Shown here: positions 24,949 through 36,761 of the stretch, one piece after another
Numbering within the stretch: the first letter of the stretch is position 1
How the letters are laid out: every line of letters begins with the position of its first letter
Assembly: GCA_003260075.1 (NCBI GenBank)
Contig: QLIY01000490.1
Span: 1 to 64,000, forward strand
Direction of reading: 5' to 3'
Length of the DNA stretch: 64,000 bases
From: Phallusia mammillata
Taxonomy: Eukaryota; Chordata; Ascidiacea; Phlebobranchia; Ascidiidae
Translations under genes and position numbers: made by a program
Notes under the pieces: model-generated
Seen by the model: the letters and a program-made list of their open reading frames with translations, nothing else
Databases searched by the model: none
What the model was told of the DNA's origin: nothing

Positions 24949-26547
24949 AACAATAAAAAGTCGTTACCTGCCAAAAAAGTGTTAAACTAATCTATTTGCT
25001 AATTTGCAATTGAAGCACATACTGGAGCTACAGCGTGCCCTAATTTACCTCTGCTCCCTATTACCCAAACAATTTTGTAATTGTGTGCTTTGTACGCTAT
25101 AATTATCCACCAACGTCGCTATGGAGCAATATCGAGCACGGCGAGCAAGGAATTTGTTTGGCCAGAGGCAATACGTTTATTGCGTAGCAACACATGTGTT
25201 GCTAATGTGGATCGTGAGGCCCAAATGCTTAAATGGGGATCTGTTGCAACCTTAGCATTAACAGTTACGGTCTAACCCAGTGGATCTCAAACTTGGTTTT
25301 CGGGGCTGCATGCGGCTCCCAACTACTTATTCTGCGGCTCGCACCAGACCTCAGAAAACCACCAAACATTGCTATTTTAGCTACCAAAGTAATAATTTTA
25401 GTGATTTGCTCAAGGTTTCGTTGTTTCCCCCCCCCCAAAAAAATACCATTTGGCCCCGACAATAAAAAAGTTTGAGAACCACTCTAACCATTGTCTACGC
25501 GTGTTGCCAAACTCATTTTGTATTATTCTTTGTTTAGAAATATGACTAACAATGTTAAGATATGTTGACAAAGATGTCTTTGTAACACATTTTGACCCTG
25601 GCGAAAGGGGTTTTGTTCTAACTTTCAAAAACGCAGTGACGCATGGTCCGAAACAATCAAACCCTGTGAGCTAATAAATAACCAAACCGCGTATGAAAGC
25701 TAAGATAGTCAGTGCCTATACTAGATAACCTACATCAGAGGGTGGTCATCAAATGTAATCTTAAAGTTTATTATTTAAAAATGGTGTGTTATTGTATTTA
25801 CCCATGCAAGCTGGCTTAGGCGGATCGTGTTTAAATATTGACCGTGTTAGCTGTCGTGTTTGTGGAAAACTTAAATCAACAAGTGTAAGTTAAATTTGTC
25901 CTCTCGATAGCGATATAGGGCGCAAGATATAGCTACTTATATGAACGGCAGGGATAGCCAGGAACGGAGCGTTTAATTATCAGTAAGTTATAACAAAATA
26001 GCACACGCTCTTTGCTTTAGGACTAAATGCAGTGGTGCTTGAAAACACTCAAATAGTTAAGAGCGTGAGTGAATGTGCGCACAGCCGATGCCACACAAAT
26101 GGAGAGTTAAACAAATATATTTTTAAAATTACTCAGTGCAATATGCGGTGAAGGCGTATTCATGATATTTAATAGCCATTTTTTGTAGCATGCATTTAAC
26201 AAGACAGATTAAAGAGCTTTTGAATGTCGGGTTGGAGCCAAAAGTAACCTAACTTGAATGTAAACACTTTTAACAACTGTTTTATGTGACGGAACAATAA
26301 AGCAGCCAGGCTATCAAATTTCCTTGACGATTATACGAGCTGATTCTTTGGATTACGTTGTCTGTGTGCTAGTGATGTAGTGAATGACTAATATGTATGA
26401 AGTCAGGTTAAGCACAGTTTTAAAGTTGCAGTCTTGTAGTTCTTTTACAGTTATTGGCCGCAAGGTATGTGTCCACTATTACACGTGTTAACCTATTTAT
26501 GATGTCACAGGTGCAGTTGACTTTATAGTCATTTGAAAACATTGTCC
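24949..26547. other. Intergenic between two divergent coiled-coil genes
   Basis: The genes at 24,370 (-) and 26,548 (+) are transcribed away from each other, so this segment should hold both promoters. It contains a MITE at 25,279. No exon was recognised. Confidence 0.45.
25279..25483. mobile_element. hAT-type MITE containing a 10-C tract
   Basis: Ends AGTGGATCTCAAACTT and AAGTTTGAGAACCACT are inverted repeats with one mismatch. Flanks CTAACCC and CTAACCA are an imperfect target duplication. C10 at 25427-25436 interrupts it, so the true length is uncertain. Confidence 0.75.
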
Positions 26548-29500
26548 ATGACTGCGACTAGAATGGCCAGTCAGCCGTATGGCAGACATAGGTTGGCTGT
26601 ATTGCCAGGACTGTCCGGTTCCAAGTCACCAAGTGCAGTGGGTGAAAAGGAGTTTGGGACTGCACTAGCAACGTTAGACGATCAAACCAGCAATAGGCAA
26701 CTAGTGCCAATTTCAGCAATACAATCTAAGCAACGTGTACCGCAAATATGGAACGGAAGCAATTCATTGGAAGGACTGAGGTATTTCAATTTGATAAAAC
26801 AGCATAGTTTTAGTTCAGTAAAGAGATTACCTAACAATTTTGTAAAATTAAAAACTTGAAATGTACATTTCTTATTATTACTAGTTTAGTGTACTGTATT
26901 TTTTGTACAGACAAACATTATGCAAACCACTATGTAAATATGACTTTTGTTTGCAATTAGATCACGACAAAGTGATGAAAGTCTTATCCAAGGTGTTATT
27001 AGCCGCGTGGCAACTTTAGAGGAAGCTAATAAAGCTCTGTTGGAAGAGGTATGTGGTTTTGTGTTGACCTAGATAGTAGATAGGAACCCTGTGCTCGGTG
27101 CAAAACTATTTACAGTCCAGAACAGTGGTTCTTAACATTTTTCATTGTAACTAATAGTGATTTAGCATTCTCGCAACCATACTTAAAAAGCCCTGCTCCA
27201 CATCTAAATTTATGCACCATTCCGAATGTTGTCATATATGGTCAGGTGTACCGACTACAAAGTAATGCAAGGGCAGCCGAATTCGGTAAAAAAGAGGCTA
27301 ACAAAGAGGACAAGAAGGTGCAACGTGACCTAATGGACACTATGCGGTCCAGTAATGATCTCATTAGTCAGCTGACTTCGCGTCTTCGTCGTGCTGAGGA
27401 AAAACTGCACCGAGAAAAGGAGACAGTTCAAAACCTTACTAACCATACAAAGAAGTTGGAGCAGGTCTGGTTTGATTACTGTTTTTTGTGGCCAAGTACT
27501 CATGTTTTTATTATGTAAGGCTTTGCTGAACGTGCAAAAGGAAGGAGACTCTCAAAGAGACACCCAGATGACGCAAGCAAATGAGCTTCGTCATCGCATT
27601 GATGACATATCGAGAAAATGGGAAAGGAGCGACCGAACATCGGAAAATATCGTTGACGAATTTCACCAGCTGAAAAATAAAGTTGAAATGCAGGTGACGA
27701 ATCAACCGAGATATATATATTTTTTCTATTAGTGATATTAAACCCTTGTCTGCTCTTGTAGAGCATGGAATTTTCACATTTACAAACTGAGATTAAGCAA
27801 CGGTCGAAGCGAATCGAAGACGAAATGAAGCAAGCTGTTCAACAAGCTCGAATGCAGAAAGATACGACCAGCATAGCTGAGCAAAGTAACCTCCAGTTAA
27901 GGTGGCCAACCTTCATTGTTATCACTAAAAAGTTTGTAGTTAGGACTTCTTAGTCGCGAAACTTTCGATATTTGGGATATATTCTAAAAGTTTTTTGTAA
28001 CTGAGGTTTGCTGGATAAGCTGTTAACACAAAAAAGCACGCTAAACAATCTTGTTTTTCTTGTCGAAGCTAATTTCTTGGTTACGTAGTTTTTAATTTGG
28101 GTAGCAATAGAGATCAGTAAAACAGGGGTTTAAAGTGGGTTTTCAGTGGGCAGGCCTTAAAACTAAGGACATTTGGTGAATGCATTCACATTAGCTACAG
28201 CGCAACACCACTGTTTGCTTACCACAGTGATTTACGGCGTGTGTAAATACCGAAGGCTGTAAAACCCAGGCTACACAGACAACGACGCCTTGGCGTTGTA
28301 TACCGACTGTGTTGACAACCAACATTTCCATTCTGATTTCGTTCTCAGACACCTACTAGAGTCGCGACTTGCTGAAACTCGTGATTCCCTGGTGGAGATT
28401 CGTAACCGCATTGCACAACGCGAAACAGATGGAAGGTCGCAAGTACAACAGGTAACAAGTATTTGCAAAGTTGCGTTTAAAAACTATCAAAGTTATTGTT
28501 TTTTGACGTAGTTGGCTCTCAAATTATCCGAGCAACAATCTGCTATTAACGATGTGACGCATAGACGGCAGGAAGAACTACAAAATCTAGAAAAATCTCG
28601 GCAGGAGCATGACCATTCTGAGGCAGGGGAGCGACTAAAGCTGCATAATAAAATACAGGTAAATAATTCCCTGGGTTTAGGAATGTTAGGTGGTAATGGA
28701 TTTGTATTTGCCATTGTAGGCCGCCGTGGAGGAAATGAGCGATAAACTTCTGCAAAAGGAGGTTCGTTTGCGTGAGGAGGCTGTAAAGAAATTTATCGAC
28801 GTGGAGAAACTGCTTCAGCGCGAGGAGTCGGCAAGAATCGAGTTTGAAAAGCAATTGCGAAACGAGACCGAAAACAGGTAAACAGCAGTAGGCAACTTAT
28901 TTCTTTATTCTTAAAACCTATCCTTTGACAAAGTTTTTGAAGGATGTATGGTGACCAAATCTGGCTAAACTGTAAAAGAATACTCGATGTTTTTAGGTAA
29001 TTTATAATTGGTAAAAAATCAACAATAAGTATAAAATAGACCGTTTACAATACATCTCACAATAATGCGTGCTAACTGTATAATTTATATAAACATGTCG
29101 ATTTTTTAGTTAAATATGGACGAGACCAATTATCATACACATGATGATGGTATTTTAGATACCCTGGTCAAATATCCCACGAGTTTTGTTTCATTGGCCT
29201 GCTGTCAATTTAGGCGTTTTTTCACATTGATGAGAAAGATCAATAAGACTACATTCTTACAGCCGGTCAACTAAAAACACTATTCGTAAATACTCCCATT
29301 AACAATTGCGCTCGGTCTAGGTGGAACATGCAGCAGAAGATTTACATGGAAGAGATGCAAGCCATGAAGGAGATGAGGAGAACGGAGAGGTCGAAGCAAA
29401 CAGCCAATCAGCGCAGGGTGGAAGAGGACTTTCACCATCTGGAGCGAAAGCTTGCACAGGAAAGGTACAAGTGACAGATTGAGATTTTCTTACACCAGAC

Positions 29501-32500
29501 GACGCGTGGAAGTAATTTTTGCGTGTACCTTTTTAATCAGTTACCATTTACCGCAAAACCTACCTGGTGAGTATAAGCCTGTGCAGGGTATTTAACCAAG
29601 GTTGTAGTACCTGTTTCTACCGGGGTGGCAAGATGCCAAGTCATTTGATTATAGATACTAGTAATTACCTTCCAATAACTTACAGTAGGAAGTGCAAGAA
29701 CTGTCATTTAACTTTAGATGAAAACTACTCATGCTTTGTATTACGTTTTACCACATTTATACATATCTACTGATGACCACATGTATATACATTTATGTAC
29801 CATATCCACACCTAAATATATGTAGTAATTTAACCTGATTGGTTTGATTGTTCTTGCCATCGTGCTTATACTATAAACCAGAAATAAAACATCACTCAAT
29901 TCGAAAGTATGTAGTCGCGTGCATGTTTATTCGATCCTTTGGGTAAGTTTTGCCACGTTCAAAGTAATCCAAAAGGTTTACTTTTAAAGTTACAATGCGT
30001 GTTTAGTACGAAAATAAAAAACACGGAGTCTACTGCTTGATAAACAACACAGTTTAGGACGTTCGTTTGTTGCAGAAAAGCGTTGGAGAAAGTACTGCTT
30101 GCTGAGATCACAAAACGCGAGGAGCAGTCGAATCGGACTATTTCACAGGTGGAAGGTGTTCATGACCAACTACGAGTAGCACCCCCCCCCCAGTACTGCT
30201 TGCTGAGATCACAAAACGCGAGGAGCAGTCGAATCGGACCATTTCACAGGTGGAAGGCGTTCACGACCAACTACGAGTAGCTGTATCCAGTCTCCAACAA
30301 GCTATTGGTGGTCTGCAGTTCCAAGTAGGCAAGGACAAGGACAAAAGCCAAACCGAAGTAAGATTATGAGACCTGGGGGGAGTTTACAACCGTGTAACTA
30401 CTTTGTGTGTTTGCAGATTAAACAACGGTTCGTCGAAGCGGAGACAAAGTTTTCAAGAGCATTAGCTGATGCTGATGCAAGGCTGGGAGCTATAACAGTG
30501 CGGCTAACTCAACAGGTCTGTTTTTGACGTCAAAATTGAACAAATGTATCCAATATTGTAATATAATTTCCTATTGCAAGTGTTAGTTTTTTCTGGGTAT
30601 AATACGATTTTTGGCGCTATATAACGGTACCTAATGAAAAGGTGACATTCATGTCTAAAAATGGCTTCAAAGTTTGCCTAGTTAGTGTATAAAAAGTATT
30701 GTATTCGGTTTTGCTGAAATTTCTTTGCATGTGCAGGAGGAAACCTACGATGCCAAAATGAGTGAATTTCAGTCAAGCGTCCGGGAACAACATAATGAGT
30801 TCGTTCATAACGCAGCTGAGTGGCGAGAAACTATGAGCAAGGACGTTTCCATCATTCAAGACGCCCTGAAAGGTATTTGAACGCTGGAAATCATACAAGC
30901 GTTAGTCTATGACAGGGCTCACCAACCTGCGGCTCTTGCTTGTACGGCTCTAAAATATCAAGGAAACATCTTCATAATTATGAAAAAAATTTTCCCCCCC
31001 CCCAGGTTATAAAAGACGATGGCTAATATGGGACCCAATATAAATAAGTGTTGGAAATATAATAATGTTTCAAAATATGCTATAGTGTATGTGCAAGGGC
31101 AATATGTGCTAAGCCACCCTTCTAGTTCAAGTATTAATTTTATTTTCATCTAGGAAATAGCTCCAATAGTGCCACGTTTTTATGATTTTCTAAACATTTA
31201 AAGGTTGGCACCATCCTGGTACATATTTTTAAGTTTGTACACATAAAGAATATTTATCACTTCCTAAAACGTAATGCGATATCTGAACTATAGCTGTCAC
31301 GTTAAAAATGCCATATTTGGTTGGGTAATAAGTAAACCAAAACCCTATTGCCCCCCCCCCATGCCACGTTTTTATGATTTTCTGAACATCTGGTTTTAAA
31401 GGTTGACGCCACCTGATGCCTGGTGCTTTTTTGCAGGTTTGCACGCATAAACAATATTTATCACTTCCAAAAACGTAATACGATATCTGAACTATAGTTT
31501 GTCACGTTAAAAATGCCATATTTGGTTGGGTAAGAAGTAAACCAAAACCCTATTTTGTTTTCATACGACGGCAAACTTATAGGTTTAAAAGCTGCTTAAA
31601 TTACAGTTTAATGGGTAAGTGTGGCGTAAAGTTTTTTTTTTATGTGTTATGAAATTGTTCCTTTTTCACAGAACTTCCACAAGAACTGCGTGAAACACAG
31701 GAGCGATTGACCCTGCTCAAGAACGACTACGAGACGAAAAATTCCCTGGATAACGAAAGTCGAATGAAGGAAGGCGACGTCATCAAGCGCCAACTGCAAC
31801 AGATGACTCAGCGGATTGAGGAGAATGACGTTGCAACTATCGAGGAACGAAACCGAATCGAAAAAGTTCATAGGGAGCTAATTGGATCACAGGGAAAGAT
31901 TGCACAGGCATGTTGTTTTTATTGTGACAAATGTTTTATTTTTAGCTACATATTTTTTGCATGGTATTAAATCCAACCTTTGTGGTTTCCTTTGAAACTC
32001 CTTTGAAGTGGCATTGGTCGAGCATACGGATGAATTTGAAAAACCGACACCTAAATCATGTTTCTTTGTCTTTTTGACCCCATTTTTGTCATTTTGTCCC
32101 TTTTTTGTCTAAGTGTATTAAACAAATAAAGTATTGGTGCTTTACCTGACAAGTAAAAAAACTCAAAAACAGTTTTTCGACATTTCAATTGAAACAAAGG
32201 CTTACATAGTGATGTGCGGATAAAACAGAACATGTTCCATGGGTAGTAAATATACTACTGTATACTAAGACGATTTGAAAAACACCGGTGTCTCACTTTC
32301 TACTTTATCAGGTTGAGCGCTTCCTCAATGACGCGCGTTCGACCCTGACCGTTCGACTCAACTCGGAGACCAAAATGCGTTTGGAGGAGACCAGCTCAAT
32401 CAAGCGTGACCTGGCGCGGCTTAAGATCGAGATCCAACCGTTTCTATGGCAACAAAGCACGCAAACACGACAGTTTGTGAAGAAGCCGACATCTGTGTTG

Positions 32501-35500
32501 AACGAGTGGGGCATATATCAATGCGCAAGGTAAGGATATATTCAATGTTTCAGGACTGGTGTCTTATTGCAAAATCGAGCAATGTAGTGTAGGAACAATA
32601 TGATTCCAAATGTGTCAGTTTATTAGGGCCTACACAGTACGCCAGGCCTATTGAAGGTGTTGTGCTAAAACAGCCGGTCACCACAAACATACCTATGTAT
32701 GTAATGGCATAGGCGAGAAACATCCTGCGGTGGGATTCAAACACACGACAGGAGCTTTTCCCGGACTTGCACTGTACCAACTGAGCTGCATAGACTCAGT
32801 GGTAATTCAGTCGAATCACAATCACCTGCCTTGTAAGCTGTACATGTCAGCTTCGTAGAAGGGAATCGTCAGTTCGACCACTAATCAGTTATGATAAATA
32901 TAAAATGAATACTGGTATCAGACCTAAAGCGTTCATACATATCAGCGATCGCAGTGTATCGAAGGCCTCATACGAAATCAGCGGGTCACCAAACATGAGC
33001 CACACGCTCCTAAATTAATGCTGGTTCAATTCATCTGCTTTTTTAGGTGGTATGACATCAAGATGCGCTGGCTTCGGTTGCTGGACAGGAAACGAACAAG
33101 GCCAGTTCCCACCAAGTCGCCAGAGAGAAACTTCTTTTCTGAAGCGACACCCCCCAGCCGAAGTTCAGCTCCTTTTCCACCAAGCGGTCCTGGAACACCA
33201 GCCTCAGTTCGATCAGTTGATCCTAGACGGAGATCATTAACGGCTGAGTCGCAAGGACAAACTCCCGTAGAAAGCCCGAATCGGAGCAGATTATCGGTAG
33301 GATCTGTAATTTATTTTCGTCGTATCCCAACTTCATTAGCCTTTTGCCTTCATAAGGGTAAATAAGACTGAATGCGAGAAATTGACGTACTTTTTATTTC
33401 ATGTGTGTGGCCAAGTTTTATTCATGTTTGGAATGTTTGTCTGCCTCTAGACCTTAGTCCCAATTAAGTTATTGCAAAATAATAATGATTTACTTGTTCA
33501 TCCCTAAAATATTTTTTTATTCCAACTTGAACAAGTATATTTATGTTTTGCACATGTTAGACAAGTAAAGTATGATTATACAAGTTATAAAGTACTGCGC
33601 TATCCCCCCCCCCCGGAGATCATTAACGGCTGAGTCGCAAGGACAAACTCCCGTAGAAAGCCAGAATCGGAGCAGATTATCGGTAGGCTGTTTGGTTGGT
33701 TCTGTAATTTATTTTCGTCGTATCCCAACTTCATTAGCTTTTTGCCTTCATAAGGGTAAATAAGACTGAATGCGAGAAATTGACGTACTTTTTATTTCAT
33801 GTGTGTGGCCAAATTTTATTCATGTTTAGAAATTTTGCCTCACTCACGACCTTTGTCCTAATCAAGTTATTGCAAAATATTGATGATTTACTTGTTCATC
33901 CCTGAATTATTTTGTTTCATTCCAACTTGAACAAGTATATTTATGTTTTGCGCATGTTAGACAAGTAAAGTATGACTAAACAGGTTATAAAGCACTGCGC
34001 TACGAATGTAATGCGATTATGTTTTACACAAATTAATATCAATATAAAACTCATTTCCATAGTTGAATCCGGCTCTTTACACCATCGTATGATACTATCA
34101 CTATTTTTTAACCACCTCATAGGATGATGAGGAAGAGGACGAACGTATTATGGAAAGTCCGGATGCTCCCTTGGATGTGGACAATATCATCGGTGAGATA
34201 TCCGGAGATGAGGAGGTACGTCCAACAGAGAGCAACATCCAAGCACAGCCGGCTTGGTACAACCAGGATCACCCGGGAGTGGAAGATGACGGCGAATCAG
34301 AAGAGGTTGACCCTGCTCGTAGTATCCATGGCAACAGCGGTCTTCCGACACCACAAGGCTCGGAACCACAGCGCGAAAACAGTCGACAACAGCAAGGTAT
34401 GTGAATCCATCGTACACAAATTAGGTTAAACTTTTTTTAAACTCTGTTTCTTTGTCGTCGTGCATACAGGTAAAGCTACCAACATAAGAACTCACACTAG
34501 AAACGGTTTGCTAAAGATAGATAGAGGGCGTAAAGAACGCAGTTATTTAAATTAAGAGTGAGACTGGGATAGTGTTAGGGACTAAAATTAACATAAAGTT
34601 TTTAGGTTGATGTTATTGCTATTATTATTATGAAACCTCAGACTAACCCTAATAGCCCTAACCGTCAGCATTTTTTTCACGGGGTTCGAACCCAGGATTC
34701 TCCCGGGGACAAATTCCGATCAAGGTTTTTTTTTATTTCTGTATTTGGGTCAGGCGCGCTGGACCATTCCGCCAAGTTCCTGCCCTGTCAGCATTTTTTT
34801 TNCGATATTTTTTGTACAACCGACTGCTTTTGATAAAGGTAAAAAAATATTAATTCCTTTTTTATTTATCTTACGCCCACTGAAATTCTGGTTTAATGGG
34901 ATGTATTATGTAATCTGAAACACAACTAAAAATGTGCTAGAGATTTAACAATTTTTTAAAGTTGTGTTGAGATTTGTGTTTTTGAATAAAACATGTAAAT
35001 CTGAAAAGGAAAAAAAATAAGAAGGCTGGCATTACCGACGTCAACAAGAGATATAACTTAATAAGATGTAACTTTAGATTTTTTCTTTAGCCATTTTGAT
35101 TTTTCTGGCCTACAAACATGCGTATGAGGAATGGACTGAAAAACGAGTTAGTCATGAAGGCGTTCGACAGGCAACGAGAAACGTAAGTAGTTGGAACATA
35201 TAACACATCAAAGGCAACCGCACTTATCTTGTACTATAGTGTACTGCTTAAGGAAGAATTACGTCAAGAACAGGTCAAAAAAGTTATTTGTTTGTCTTTC
35301 TCGGGTTATTTTGACGTAACTTAATGTTTTTTGAACTTTGGAGAGAATGAAACTTGAATGATTTTTGCCTTGTAATTTAGTTTTTCTTTCATGTAACATA
35401 CGTTGTACATTTATTTCAATCTTCCACAGGTTGTGAATGCGATTCAACGGAATAAACCTTCCAATGTTGTGAGCAACTTATTCCTTCAACTATCTGTTCG

Positions 35501-36761
35501 AGATCTCGGGATTTGTCTGCCCACTGTCAGTGACGTCAGCAAGTACACGGTAAGTTGAAAAATACATATAACGGTTGTAAATATTTGTGTAAATTACACA
35601 ACATGTATTGGTAGAAAAAAAAGTTTTCTGAAACGAAATGAGATAAAATAATAAATTTAGGTAGTTTTAAGTGCGATGGATAAAACAAGAGCCAAATTTA
35701 TTTAATTATGGGTCCCCTTCCCTGAAGGGGACACATATTAATTTTACTCAAATTGTGTTTTTTTGGTTTCCCCCCCCCCTGAGTGGCGAGAAACTATGAG
35801 CAAGGACGTTTCCATCATTCAAGACGCTCTGAAAGGTATTTGAACGCTGGAAATCATACAAGCGTTAGTGTATGACAGGGCTTACTAACCTGCGACCCTT
35901 TCAAGACACTTATACGGCTCCAAGGAAATATCTTTACAAAAAATGTTTATCATAGCCTCTATATTAAAAAAAATAATTATGGGTCCCCTTCCCTGAAGGG
36001 GACACATATTAATTTTACTCAAAATGTTTGTTTGTTTTTTCTTTTTTTTTCTTTCATTTTTNACTCGTCCTAATAACGAGAGTGATCTTGCCAGCCATGG
36101 TTTTGTTACAGCTTCAATTTCCTTTCCTATAGATTCAAAGTTGAGTGAAAACAGATTGGTTTTGTTTCTAATCACTGGAATTTTTACGCCTAGATATTTT
36201 ATGAACGTATTTGGCCATGAAAGACCTTCCGAAGAGAGGTGGTGATTGGCGTTAGGTTGTCTTTCGCCTATATACATGGCGCATGATTTCGCAAGATTAA
36301 CCTGTCAGCATTTTTGTCACACAAACTGCATTTAAATTATTTAAGCGCGCCACCCACCGGAAATTAGCCAACTTGTCTAGAGTGGGTTCTTGTGTTATTA
36401 GCTTTACCGTGCATACAGCATTTCAATATATTACCACACAAACAAAAATATACTAACATTGTCATTAAAGTACTTACCTGGGGAAAAATGTCAAAACTTT
36501 TGGGAAGATTTAACTGCGTCGACAATAGTTAAAACCTTTGACTTCACTATTCAAGCAGATTCCGCCCAACCAACACCAAGGCAAAGTGCAGGTGCAAGGC
36601 AAACACCACCACACGACAAAACACCTTCACCAAGCGAACGGACCCCACCAAGTGGCAAAGATGAAAGTGGAAAAGGTTCCGCTAGGAGTCGTAAGAAAGG
36701 AGCTTTCGGTTCAACTTCCGGTGCTGGAACCGCGTACGACATGGAGGGACGAAGAAATTGA
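26548..36761 (+). CDS. About 1000-residue coiled-coil protein with disordered C-terminus
   Basis: Exons: 26548-26780, 26961-27048, 27246-27464, 27520-27693, 27762-27901, 28349-28451, 28512-28658, 28720-28877, 29321-29464, 30076-30357, 30417-30515, 30737-30872, 31672-31907, 32312-32529, 33047-33296, 34123-34396, 36559-36761. Removing 101 artefactual bases (30091-30191) from exon 10 gives 3003 nt, exactly 1000 codons plus TGA, with every phase agreeing. About 85 N-terminal residues are non-helical. Residues of roughly 90-750 are almost continuous coiled coil (VATLEEANKALLEEVYRLQS, KLHREKETVQNLTNHTKKLE). A Pro/Ser-rich region, an acidic DDEEEDER segment and a Lys/Ser/Gly-rich tail follow. Intron 13 starts with GC instead of GT. 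The family is not recognised; a ciliary or centrosomal scaffold is possible. Confidence 0.85.
30091..30281 (+). repeat. Duplicated 90-bp exon segment around 10 C
   Basis: Copies 30091-30180 and 30192-30281 differ at three positions, all synonymous third codon positions (Thr, Gly, His). An A plus ten C (30181-30191) separates them and breaks the reading frame. This fits two alleles of one exon laid end to end. Confidence 0.9.
30913..31169. mobile_element. hAT-like repeat end in intron, with gap
   Basis: CAGGGCTCACCAACCTGCGG at 30913 resembles the hAT-type ends elsewhere in the window. A possible opposite end, GGTTGGCACCATCCTG, lies near 31,202-31,217. C10 at 30994-31003 interrupts it and no clear target duplication was found. 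Confidence 0.45.
31170..31555. repeat. Tandem intron duplication separated by 10 C
   Basis: 31170-31349 and 31362-31555 are near-identical, with one about 10-bp indel and scattered substitutions. C10 at 31351-31360 lies between them. Confidence 0.85.
31908..32311 (+). other. GC-AG intron
   Basis: The exon ends ATTGCACAG, followed by GCATGT; the next exon follows TTTATCAG. Phase 0 on both sides keeps the coiled-coil frame (KIAQ then VERFL). The nearest GT would shift the frame. Confidence 0.7.
32720..32800 (-). repeat. tRNA-derived SINE-like sequence
   Basis: On the - strand, GCAGCTCAGTTGG (A box, 32789-32777) is followed about 35 bp later by GTTTGAATCCC (B box, 32742-32732). The order and spacing fit a tRNA gene, but no good anticodon or acceptor stem is visible, so a SINE or tRNA pseudogene is likelier. 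Confidence 0.6.
33228..34003. repeat. About 380-bp tandem duplication of exon end plus intron, 10-C gap between
   Basis: 33228-33603 and 33614-34003 are homologous with several percent divergence and small indels. The C tract is 33604-33614 (ten placeholder plus one real C). Copy 1 holds the 3' end of exon 33047-33296. Copy 2 repeats it with a Pro-to-Gln difference, so only one copy belongs in the gene. Confidence 0.85.
34675..34795 (-). repeat. tRNA-derived repeat fragment
   Basis: On the - strand, TTGGCGGAATGGTCCAGCGC resembles the 5' arm of a class II tRNA, and TCCTGGGTTCGAACCCCG resembles the T arm and B box. They are about 90 bp apart, longer than a normal tRNA. It ends close to the n at 34802. 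Confidence 0.45.
35091..35549 (+). other. Two unassigned exon-like segments (35091-35182, 35430-35549)
   Basis: Both have good acceptors and donors (TTCTTTAG/ ... /GTAAGT; CTTCCACAG/ ... /GTAAGT) and join in phase 0. They read FLAYKHAYEEWTEKR and then NVVSNLFLQLSVRDLGICLP. They cannot be constitutive exons of the surrounding coiled-coil gene: without them that gene closes in frame, and with them the last exon is out of phase. The peptide resembles conserved parts of very large lipid-transfer proteins by memory only. The block is bounded by n at 34802 and a 10-C gap at 35770, so it may come from another locus. Confidence 0.5.
35702..36020. repeat. About 50-bp direct repeat flanking a misplaced exon copy
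   Basis: ATTATGGGTCCCCTTCCCTG and the following 30 bp occur near 35,705 and again near 35,967. Between them are C10 at 35770-35779 and a copy (35780 to about 35945) of 30817-30980, which includes the end of exon 30737-30872 with a synonymous change. Confidence 0.75.
36062..36304 (-). mobile_element. LINE reverse transcriptase fragment
   Basis: The - strand reads VNLAKSCAM, then FIKYLGVKIP, then W-ARSLSLLGR. The order KS..M, YLG and W...LSL-GR is typical of the C-terminal part of non-LTR reverse transcriptases, probably L1/Tx1-like. It is cut at the n at 36062 and has no complete ORF. Confidence 0.7.

Noticed and set aside
27125-27240. Possible hAT end (CAGTGGTTCTTAACA) in an intron
   Set aside because: No matching opposite end or target duplication was found.
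32720-32800. Functional tRNA gene
   Set aside because: A and B boxes are present, but no consistent anticodon or acceptor stem; better explained as a tRNA-derived repeat.
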